A program made the translations under genes and the position numbers. DNA of 64,000 bases from Hyaloraphidium curvatum. Lineage: Eukaryota; Monoblepharomycota; Hyaloraphidiomycetes; Hyaloraphidiales; Hyaloraphidiaceae. Under the pieces are notes generated by a model. It saw nothing but the letters and a program-made list of their open reading frames with translations, made no database searches and was not told where the DNA came from. Positions 49,278 through 57,537 of the stretch are shown here, piece by piece. Position 1 is the stretch's first letter; every line of letters begins with the position of its first letter. Location: the NCBI GenBank assembly GCA_025558095.1, contig JAIVFI010000009.1, forward strand, positions 620,001 to 684,000, in the 5' to 3' direction.

Positions 49278-51823
49278 TCAGTTGGCACGGGAGCAAGCAG
49301 CCGTGGCCCTGATTGCCTCCTCCAGCGCCCGCTCCTCGTCCTCCTCGAACTTGCGCTTCCTCGGTCTGCCACTCGCGGCCTCTTCGCCCGACGACGTGCC
49401 CCGGATCTGGTCCTCGGCAGGCTGCAACCCGCCCTCCGCGTCGTCGTCTGGGGCTCCGTCGCTCCATCCGGCCTCCTCCTCGTCCTCACCGTCCAGCATC
49501 CAGTCCACGAGATCGGCATCGGACCCCGCCGCCTCGGCCGAGGTTTCGAGAGCTTCCTCCGCCCCCTCTTCGCCTTCCCAACCCTCTCCCTCGTCCTCCC
49601 ATTCCTCCTCCGCAGCCGGTGCCGTCCCGCCCTCCGCCCCGTCCTCCCCGCCCTCCAACTCCGCCTCCTCCTCCTGCATGTCCAGCAGCTTCAGCTGCGC
49701 CGCCGCCTCCTGCGCATCCGGGAAGTAGTCCCCGATCCCCCTGGCCTCGAGCCACCTCCTCCGCTTGGCCATGAAGCCCGCCACGCTGCCCCTGTGCCCG
49801 CCCTGCAGCGTCGAGCCGAAGGTGTACGGGATGGTGTTTGGCCCGTACTTTTCCCCGGGGACGAGCGGCATGGCGCCCTCCAGCGCCTCGGCCTCCGCGG
49901 GCGTGCGAGCGACGAGCAGCACGCCGATCTCGAACGAATTGAGGGAGTACGAGGGCGGCTTGCGGCGCTTGCCCTTGTTGCCCTCGGCCTGCCCGGCTTC
50001 CTCGCGCTTGCGGCCCGCGCGCGCGGGATTCCACGTCCACTCCCCGTCGCTCGGCCCGCCGAAGGTGCCCCACGCGTTCTCGCTCAGGTTGTGGCTGCCC
50101 GCGTAGGCCCACCCCGCCGCGTATCCGTCCGGCACCCCGCCGCCGGGCTCGATCGCCGCGCGCCGCCAGATGTTCTTGGAGTGCGCCAGCGGTTCCAGCA
50201 GCATCCGGCCCTTGATCTCGATCCCGGCCCGGAAGGCGGGGTTGGCGGGCCCGTCCTCGAACAGCTCGCGCGGGAAGGCGTCGGCGTGGTAGAAGGACTT
50301 GTGCATGTTGACGCTGTCGGGGTAGTTCATCGACGAGACCATGGCGCGGGCCTCGGTGGGGAAGAGGATGCGGATGTCGGGGAAGGTGGAGGGGATGGTA
50401 TAGCTGCCCTTCTTGGGGACCGCCAAGCCCTTGTCCTCCTTGTCCTCGGGGGTGTCGACCGAGGTGAACCTCAGCCCGGGGAAGCGGCCAAGAGGGTGGC
50501 GCCGGTCGCCTGTGAGCGTGGTCGCCATCTCAACAAGGAAACGGGGCTTGAGGTTGCCGACCGAGCCCGTGATGACGCGCACGGGTTCGCGGCCGGGAGT
50601 GGGCCAGGCGACGGCAGAGAGGAGCGAGCGCAGGCGGAAGTGGCCGGCCGTCTGCCTCACGTCCGGGTCGCGCGTGCGCAGCGGGACGGAGCAGATCAGG
50701 GAGGCGCGGGCAGAGGTGAAGTCGGCGCCGTCGAGCAGGCGGCGGAGCCTGTCCGCGGGAACTCGAAGGTGCACGAGGTAGGAGACGAGGTGGTGCGCAA
50801 ACTCGCGGCCCACGGGCGAGGCGGCGTAGACGAGCGGCAGCCCCGGCGGCGGTTCCTCGCCGCCCTCCCCTGCGCCCTCAATGACCGGAAAGTCCTGGAC
50901 CCACACGCTCTCCCGAATCCTCTCCCACTCGCCGCTCATGTTGGAGCTCGTGATGCAGACCCGCAGGCACGCCGGCGAGCGCAGTACGACGATCTTGCCG
51001 TGCACGCTGCCGAACCCAGAGGGCGCAAACATCTGCCACAGCCAGTCCATGCGGTCCTCTTCCACGGAGCGGTCGGCGACCTTGGAAAAGGTCGGCAGAC
51101 GGCCGCTGTCGCTCGGGTACGGGGCCGCGCCGCGGATCTGCACGGGGCGGTCGGCGGTGGCGCGCTCGAACAGGGCTTTGTCCTTGATCCCGGGGGGTTC
51201 GGGGCGGTTGTTGGGCGCCTGGATCCTGGAGGGTTTCCAGTGGCGCTGGTGCGACACGAAGGTGGCCTGCACCCCCTCGCGCATGGGAAAGTAGCGCTAA
51301 CAAGGTAGACAATGTCATTAACAGGTAAAGTTGGGTGCTGGTGCTCTCGCCAACCCACGTGGATCATTCTCGGGTCGACTACCATCGACGTGACGAAAAA
51401 GGCAGACCAGACGCCCTTGTCCCCGACCACGTCCTGCAACGCCACGTACGGCCGGTCCTCATCAATGGGTTCGCCGGCCAGGCGGTTGCAGAACAGCCGG
51501 GAGCCGTCAAACGTGAGCTGGGCCGTGTCCTTGTTGTTGTCCCCGCTGGCGTCCCACTGCCGGTTCTGGAAGGCCTCGAGGGCAGCCCTGGCAGCCACCG
51601 CCGCCGGTCCGGGTGGCAGCACGAATTTCTCCGGGAACGCGACCAGGAACCGGTCCGCCGGGAGCGGCCCCGCTTGGCGTTCGTCGGCCTCGTCGTCCGT
51701 CGAGTCCGCGGCCGCCGCCCGCCGCCGCGCCCGCGGGCCCGGCTTGTTCAGCACGATGCGCGGGCGGAAGCCGACGAGCTTCTTCTTCCGCGACGGCGCA
51801 TCGTGCTCGTCGTCGCTTTCCAT
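49278..51823 (-). CDS. TDP1: Tyrosyl-DNA phosphodiesterase 1
   Basis: Exon 1 (51823-51359) and exon 2 (51296-49278) join across a 62-nt GTGGGT...TAG intron (phase 0), giving 827 aa. Both HKD-type catalytic motifs are present. The first is SVHGKIVVLRS followed by CITSSNMSGEWERIRESVWVQDFP. The second is LAHSKNIWRRA followed by WAYAGSHNLSENAWGTFGG. Tdp1 hydrolyses 3'-phosphotyrosyl bonds left by trapped topoisomerase I and cleans other 3' adducts in the nucleus. The N-terminal ~150 residues are charged and disordered, with a basic RKKK patch that could serve nuclear import. The C-terminal ~140 residues are strongly acidic and Lys/Arg-containing, beyond the usual ~600-aa length. Confidence 0.88.
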
Positions 51824-51942
51824 CGTCGCGAGTGAGTGAAGTGGGACGGCCGTCACGCGAGTTCGCGCGGATGTTCTGCCTCTTCAAAAGGCTGCCTGCG
51901 CGGTTTCGGCCAGCGTCAACTTAAAGGTTCTGGAGCAAAGAG

Positions 51943-52377
51943 ATGCCTCGCCGCCCTCGCCGCCTCGCGGCACGGTCCAAATGGTGCCTCCCTCCGAAAA
52001 TCCTGGTCAGGCGCATCGGGGCTACACCGAGCAACAACATCGATGCCTTGCGGCGCTTTGTCGAGACGAAAGGGGACAATGTCGGGCCGACCGAAGTCCT
52101 GGAGGTGGCACCGGACCACCAGCGACACCTTTTCGTGGAGCTCGCCCTCCCGCCGGTCTTCAAAAACGTCCGCAGGCTGGAACTCCGCGGACAAACCTTT
52201 GATGTCTACATCGTGGGCGGCACACGCACGCCGGCGGAAGCGAATGCCCGACGAGAGGGGAGGACAATCTCTGTCAACCTGCTGCGGAACTGTCGTACAC
52301 CGTTTCCGCGGACGATAGAGACCGCCAAAGGGCCTTTACCACGGCGCGCCCAACTACGAAACCTTTGGATGAATTGA
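51943..52377 (+). CDS. Short relative of the 44-kb F-box-like pseudogene
   Basis: The 144-aa ORF shares RRIGATPSNNIDALRRFVET and GPTEVLEVAPDHQRHLFVELA with the pseudogene's RRIRATPRSVDAVLRYVNAK and GPTEVLELVLDQSAGSFVGVA. It lacks the F-box-like start and diverges after GQTFDVYI. It may be a truncated gene or another remnant. It starts 119 bp upstream of, and divergent to, the Tdp1 gene. No domain function can be assigned. Confidence 0.4.
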   Translation: MPRRPRRLAARSKWCLPPKILVRRIGATPSNNIDALRRFVETKGDNVGPTEVLEVAPDHQRHLFVELALPPVFKNVRRLELRGQTFDVYIVGGTRTPAEANARREGRTISVNLLRNCRTPFPRTIETAKGPLPRRAQLRNLWMN

Positions 52378-52531
52378 GGACTGATTGAGCTACTGATGAC
52401 GATGTGGAAGAATTGCTGACCTTTCTGCTATTGATGACGGCGTTACACTTCCGAGAGTCTCGCCTGCCCACGTCCCCTCCCGTTTCGCTTTCGAGCGCAA
52501 TCGTACGTGCCTGCAAACGCCGGGGCTCCTT

Positions 52532-53119
52532 CTAGGAGACGCACGTGGAGGTCGGGCACGCGGCAGGGTCGCGCGCCCTTAGAGACGTTTGGGGCTGGTT
52601 GGAGTACTTGGTGCAGGAGGTGTAGCTTGTGCAGGTGGTGAACGAAAGAACCCAGTGCGTGCACCCGGTGCGCGCCGTGCAGGCGGCCGCGCACGACGTT
52701 TGGTCGGTGGCCGAGCCCGCGACCTGGCTGCCGGTGGACTGGCAGCACACTTGGTTGCCCGCGCACTCGGTGTAGGTGACGGGGGCGTCGTAGCGCTTGC
52801 ACAGGGAGCGGGCGCCGGCATGCTGCACGCAGGCGACGTGGTCCTCGGGGGTGCCGGGGAAACCGAATTCGCTTGAGTACGGGGGCGGGCGGGTTTCGTC
52901 AGCGGGGCACTGGGGTGGGGGAGAGGCGGGCGCCAACCAGAAGGCGGTCTCGGAGCAGTCGGAGCACGAGCGGGCGTACACGACGTGGGGCTGCGGGGCT
53001 GCCGAAGCAACCGTTGCCGCCGTCCCTCGTCCGCTAACCGGCGCATGCACCTTGCCTCCACCGGCGCGGTGACTCTCACAGCGCCGCCTCGTGGAAGATA
53101 TCTCCCGACAGCCCTGCAT
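52532..53119 (-). CDS. Cys-rich, probably extracellular protein
   Basis: The frame encodes 195 aa with 17 Cys after residue ~50, in patterns such as ARSCSDCSETAFW, DHVACVQHAGARSLC, GNQVCCQSTG, SCAAACTARTGCTHW and TTCTSYTSCTKY. The 'C..AC....GC..W' arrangement is like disulfide-rich PAN/apple-type modules. Cys density suggests secretion, but the present N-terminus has no signal peptide, so a 5' exon is probably missing from this call. The true start is uncertain; the Cys-rich part begins about 52980. The C-terminus ends in CVS. Confidence 0.5.
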   Translation of the reverse strand: MQGCREISSTRRRCESHRAGGGKVHAPVSGRGTAATVASAAPQPHVVYARSCSDCSETAFWLAPASPPPQCPADETRPPPYSSEFGFPGTPEDHVACVQHAGARSLCKRYDAPVTYTECAGNQVCCQSTGSQVAGSATDQTSCAAACTARTGCTHWVLSFTTCTSYTSCTKYSNQPQTSLRARDPAACPTSTCVS

Positions 53120-53584
53120 GCTGGCAATGCACGTCCTTAATTCAAGGGATCGATTCCCAGAGCCGATCAGGCCAGCTCAGCGCCTTTTATCCGAGACATC
53201 CACCCCCATCCGGACACAGTCTCCCTGCATCCCGTCGCGTGTACGTGCCAGATCGAGTGCTTCACTGCGATCAGTGGCTGATGGGTGACGCTGGTAACTC
53301 GCTGCAGCGGAGCGAACGGAATGCATCCAGTGGCAGATATGGCGTGGTTGTCGCGGGGGAGGTGGCGCGCTCTTCACTGGCAAGTGAGCCCGCGGAAGGG
53401 CCCTGACCCCGGGGCCATGGCAATCCTGCCTTCCTGACTGATTTTCTTGGCGATTGGAGGTCGGGTAGGTCTCATGGCGCTCGTCCGGGCGTGCACCGTC
53501 GGGCGAGGCTAAATGCTCTTTCACGCTGCCCGTCTTACCTTCCCATTTCCGCTGCCTACCGCCTCCCGCCTCCCACCCCGCGGA
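53120..53584. other. Intergenic, no gene seen
   Basis: Short ORFs on both strands have no family features. The segment should contain the 5' end of the Cys-rich gene (minus strand) and the promoter of the LCB2 gene (plus strand). A C/T-rich stretch at 53525-53580 immediately precedes the LCB2 start codon. Confidence 0.4.
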
Positions 53585-55415
53585 ATGGGCCGCAACGCTC
53601 GATTATCGACGCTTGCGGGCGGCGCAAAGGCCGAGCGGGCAGGGGCGCCACCGCGGCCGGACTCGGGCGTCAAGCCGGACGCGCGCACGCCCGAGGCCGG
53701 GCGGATCGCGCTGCGGGCCGAGCCGCCGAAGGCGCCCGCCGCCGCCGCCTCCCCGCAACACCATCGCCGGTCGTCGTCGCGCGTGCCGCCCCCGCCGCCG
53801 GCGCCCGAACCGCCCGCCGCGACCGACGCGGCGCCGCTGTTCGTGCTCGTCACCACATACCTCTCGTACCTGGTGCTCATCCTGTTCGGGCACCTGCGGG
53901 ACTTCTTCGGCAAGATCTTCCGCGCCGGCGAGTACGCCTACCTGAAGACGCAGAACGTGGGTCGTTCCCGGAAGGGGAACAACTGCTCGATCTCATTCGC
54001 GGTCAACCTGCAGGGATATGCCCCGCTGAGCGCCGACTTTGAAAGCTTCTTCACGCGGCGGATGTACGCACGCATCCGCGACGTGTTCAACCGGCCCATC
54101 ACCGGCGTCCCCGGCCGCACCGTGAACCTGCTGGACCGCGTGCCCGCCGACCGGCACAAGCGGCACTTCAAGCGGGTCCCCTGCACCTCCCGCCGCCGCA
54201 TTTCCTGACCTCTGTTCCAGGCTCACGGGCAAGTCGACGGAATGCCTCAACCTCTCCTCCTACAACTACCTCGGCTTCGCGCAGTCCTCGGGCCCCTGCG
54301 CCGACGACGTCGAGGCGGCCATCCGCAGCCACGGCGTGGGCAACTGCTCCACGCTCCTCGAGACGGGCACGATGGAGCTCCACGGGGAGCTGGAGGAGGT
54401 GGTGGCGCGCTTCGTGGGGACCGAGGCCGCCGCGTGCTTCAACATGGGGTTCGCGGTCAACAGCACCACCATCCCGGCGCTCGTCGGCAAAGGGTGCCTC
54501 ATCGTCTCGGACGAGCTCAACCACGCCTCCATCGTCTTTGGCGCCCGCATCAGCGGTGCCTCGGTCCGCGTCTTCAGGCACAACTCCCCCGCGGACCTCG
54601 AGGCCGTCGTCCGCGCCGCCATCGCGCAGGGCCAGCCGCGCACGCACCGCCCCTGGAAAAAGATCCTGATCGTCGTCGAGGGGCTCAACTCGATGGAGGG
54701 CACCGTCTGCCGGCTGCCCGAGGTCGTGGAGATCAAGAAGAAGTACGGGTGCTACCTCTACGTGGACGAGGCGCACTCGATCGGCGCGCTGGGGGCAAAC
54801 GGACGGGGGGTGTGCGACTACTGGGGCGTGGACCCGCACGACGTCGACATCCTCATGGGGACCTTCACCAAGAGCTTTGGCGCCGCCGGCGGGTACATTT
54901 CCGGCAGGAAGGTGGGATTCGCGGGCCGCTGCTGCCGGAGCGACGCTCACCCGGTGTTTCGACAGGAAATTGTCGACTACCTGCGCCTGCGCTCGCATTC
55001 GCCTGTCTACGCCGAGCCGATGCCGCCCTTCGTGGTGCAGCAGATTATCTCCTCCATGAAGATCATCATGGGCGACGACGGCACCGACGTCGGCCGCCGC
55101 CTCGTGGCCCGGCTGGCCCGCAACGCCGCCTTCCTCGCCACCGAGCTCAAGAAGCGCGGCTTCCTCGTCCTCGGCGACCCCGGCAGCCCCATCGTCCCCG
55201 TGCTCCTGTTCCGCCCCGCGAGCAACGCGGCGTTCTCGCGGATGTGCCGGGACCGGGGGATCGCGTGCGTGGTGGTGGGGTACCCGGCGGTGCCGCTGAT
55301 CATGAGCCGTGCGAGGCTGTGCGTGTCGGCGTCGCACACGATGGGGGATCTGAAGTACCTGGTGGCGCAGATGGAGGCGATCGGGGACGAGATGGGGCTG
55401 CGGTTCCCGTCGTGA
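53585..55415 (+). CDS. LCB2: Serine palmitoyltransferase subunit 2
   Basis: Exons 53585-53956, 54014-54171, 54221-54911 and 54966-55415 (introns 49-57 nt) give 556 aa, the family's usual size. After a ~90-residue disordered N-terminus comes the membrane helix PLFVLVTTYLSYLVLILFG, then GYAPLSADFESFFTRR, GVPGRTVNLLDRV, LNLSSYNYLGFAQSSGPCAD, DELNHASIVFGARISGA, YVDEAHSIGALG, and the PLP lysine K394 in GTFTKSFGAAGGYIS. LCB2 with LCB1 condenses serine with palmitoyl-CoA in the ER, the first step of sphingolipid synthesis; the lysine identifies the catalytic subunit. Intron 2 appears to use a GC donor (AA|GCGGGT), which alone restores HFKLTGK. Introns 1 and 3 are in frame. Confidence 0.95.
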
Positions 55416-55468
55416 GGCGGGGGCGGGGCAGGGGACGGGGGGCGGGGGACGGCACCGCGGGCGGTGCC
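55416..55468 (+). other. G-quadruplex-type tract and short hairpin after LCB2
   Basis: Directly after the LCB2 stop there are five runs of four or more G separated by 1-2 bases (about 55419-55448), a strong G-quadruplex pattern. It is followed by a perfect inverted repeat GGCACCGC / GCGGTGCC at 55451-55468. Both would lie in the 3' untranslated region. Confidence 0.6.
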
Positions 55469-55793
55469 ACTATTGGATCTGACTCGTACGGGGGCGGCTT
55501 GGGCTCGAGTTCAGAGGGACCTTTAGAGCTAGATGTGTTATGGTGGACAATTAATGGAGCCCCGTCGGCCCCCGACTACTTGGGAGTGCATCGGTGCATC
55601 GGCCACGATGGACCGAGGACCAGCCAACCCCTGTCTACGACGCATCCAGCAATCGGAGACGAAGTTGGTGCCTGAGATGGAGAAACCAGCAACGAACACC
55701 GGCAACGACTTGGCACGTGCCGGCCCGGCCAGGTTGAGACATGGTCGACCCAAGCGCGCCGCGGCTCCCTCCGTCATTCCCGCTCCGTCCGCC
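55469..55793. other. Intergenic between LCB2 and NMNAT genes, no gene seen
   Basis: An open frame continues into the NMNAT gene but has no conserved content before the Met at 55794. An A/T-richer patch around 55530-55560 may mark the LCB2 transcript end or the NMNAT promoter. Confidence 0.4.
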
Positions 55794-56900
55794 ATGCCGC
55801 CGACCACCGTCGCCCTCCTCTCCACCGGCTCGCTGAACCCGCCCACCCGCGCGCACGTGCTCGTGCTCGCCGAGGCGCGGCGGCACCTCGAGTCCCTCGG
55901 TTACGAGGTGGTCCGCGGATACCTCTCCCCGTCGCACGACGCGTACGTCGCTTCCAAGGCCCGCGCGCTGAAGACGAACGCGGCGGACGCGGCGCAGAGG
56001 GCGGAGATGTGCCGGATCGCGGTAAGGGACCTGGGGCAGGGGGAATGGATAAGGGTGTCCGAATGGGAAACGGAGCAGGACGAGTTCCTGGACTTCCCCG
56101 AGGTGGCCGAGCACTTTCGCCAAACGGAGGACGCCGACCTGCTCGTCTACGTGTGCGGCTCGGACCACGCGCGCACGTGCGGGCTCCAGAACGGCCTGCC
56201 GACCGGCATGCCCGGCATCGGCCTGCTCGTGCTGGAGCGCCCGGGGCACGCCTTCGTCCCCGCGCGGGGGCGGCCGCACGTGTTCCTCGCCCGCTCCGAG
56301 GTCGAGTTGGGGGAGGTCAGCAGCACCCGCGCAAGGGCGCTGCTGACCTCGGGCAAGGACGCGTCGGACCTCCTGACGCCCGGCTGCGTCGAGTACCTGG
56401 CCAGCGGGGAGGGGGCGGGGCTGTATGCCCGCCCGGTGTTCATTTCGCTGAGCTCCATCATCGCCCGGTTCGTCCGCCTCGACACGCATGCGGTCGGGGA
56501 GCTGGAGAAGGGGCTGTTCTTCTTCGGCTCGAAGCGGTGCTGGGTGTTTCCGGAAACCGACTGGCAGAGGGCGGAAGCACGCGTGCAGCCGGGGGGATAC
56601 GCGGGGATGCCGCCGGCGCTGAGGGAGATGGTGGCGCGCAAGGAAGCCCGGGGCGAGGTGTGCTTTTTGAAGCCGGACGTGCCCGGAATCGCGGACATCG
56701 AGGTGTTTGGGGACTACAAGAGGGCGAGCGACTGGTTGGTGGGGCTGGGGTACGTGCCGCTGAAGCTGGATCCGGCAGAGTGGGAGGAGGACGAGGCGTG
56801 GGTGGTGGAGAACTTCCGGGATGGCCTGCACGACTACGACGCGGTGGTCGAGCTACTCGAGGCCAGCGAGCCCAGGCTCAAGTGCGTCCTTCGAATCTGA
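55794..56900 (+). CDS. Nicotinamide/nicotinate mononucleotide adenylyltransferase with C-terminal extension
   Basis: This single exon encodes 368 aa. The nucleotidyltransferase signature is VALLSTGSLNPPTRAHVLVLAEAR, with the family's continuation YEVVRGYLSPSHDAYVAS and RAEMCRIAV. VYVCGSDHARTCGL and the terminal EVSSTRARALL (ISSTxxR) complete the site. NMNATs make NAD+ (or NaAD) from NMN and ATP. The first core His position follows the GxFxPxHxxH layout loosely (Thr-Arg-Ala-His). Core homology ends at about residue 205; the next ~160 residues form an added, non-family domain with many Trp/Glu and the segment SSIIARFVRLDTHAVG. The start at 55794 begins exactly at the expected MPPTTVALLSTGS. Confidence 0.82.
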   Translation: MPPTTVALLSTGSLNPPTRAHVLVLAEARRHLESLGYEVVRGYLSPSHDAYVASKARALKTNAADAAQRAEMCRIAVRDLGQGEWIRVSEWETEQDEFLDFPEVAEHFRQTEDADLLVYVCGSDHARTCGLQNGLPTGMPGIGLLVLERPGHAFVPARGRPHVFLARSEVELGEVSSTRARALLTSGKDASDLLTPGCVEYLASGEGAGLYARPVFISLSSIIARFVRLDTHAVGELEKGLFFFGSKRCWVFPETDWQRAEARVQPGGYAGMPPALREMVARKEARGEVCFLKPDVPGIADIEVFGDYKRASDWLVGLGYVPLKLDPAEWEEDEAWVVENFRDGLHDYDAVVELLEASEPRLKCVLRI

Positions 56901-57075
56901 TCTGCCCGCGGGCCTCCATATGATACAGCAAGCTATCTACATCGCGGCGAATAGACTGGATATATACCCCCGAACAGCGCGGCGAAACGCCCCGTTCACT
57001 CCCTGCCTCGCACCGACCCATGCTTCCAGCACCCCTCTCCTACCGCACGCACCCCACGTCCCTCCCCTCCCAAAC

Positions 57076-57437
57076 TCAATCCTCCACCTTCGCATCCGCC
57101 CACTCCACCTCCCCCTCCCCGCCATCGCCCGCCCCCTCGACCGCCAGCGCCGCGGCGCGGGGAAAGTCTTCAGTTGGCATAAACTCGTTTGCGGCCGAGG
57201 GCTCGAAGAGCGGCTGCTCGTCCACCGGGTCCCGCGCTTCTTCCGCAGCGCCGGCGGAAACGTCCGAAGGGGGCCCGGTGCCGTCGGGCGGGCCCGCGTC
57301 GTCCTGCGCGAAAGCGGGGGACAGGGACGCCAGCGAGAGGGCGAGGAGGAGGGCGAGGGCTGCGGCGGCGGGCGTCAGCGGAAGGAACAGGAGCGCGGAG
57401 GGAGGAAGGAGAACGCACCGGCGCGGCGGAAGCGCAT
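57076..57437 (-). CDS. Small secreted acidic protein
   Basis: Exon 1 (57437-57419, 19 nt) and exon 2 (57359-57076) join across a 59-nt GTGCGT...CAG intron with a CTGAC branch-like site, giving 100 aa. The join creates a textbook signal peptide: MRFRRA, then a Leu/Ala core, then SLSPAFA with cleavage before QDDAGPP. The mature ~76 residues are acidic, Pro/Glu/Ala-rich, Cys-free and lack a second hydrophobic segment, so the protein should be secreted or lumenal. No family is recognised. Without the splice no start codon exists for this frame, which supports the model. It is transcribed divergently from the LRR-pseudokinase gene with only 100 bp between start codons. Confidence 0.62.
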
Positions 57438-57537
57438 CGCGGGTTGCACGGCAGACGGTGCGGTCGGGTTTCGGAAAGTCCCTTGTCACAGACGCGAGGT
57501 GCCCCCGTGTGGAGTTGCGTCCGACGCGTTGCCGGCC
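57438..57537. promoter_or_regulatory. Short divergent promoter, secreted protein / LRR-pseudokinase
   Basis: Only 100 bp separate the two start codons, so the core promoters and both leaders must share this segment. No TATA-like or named motif is evident. Confidence 0.4.
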
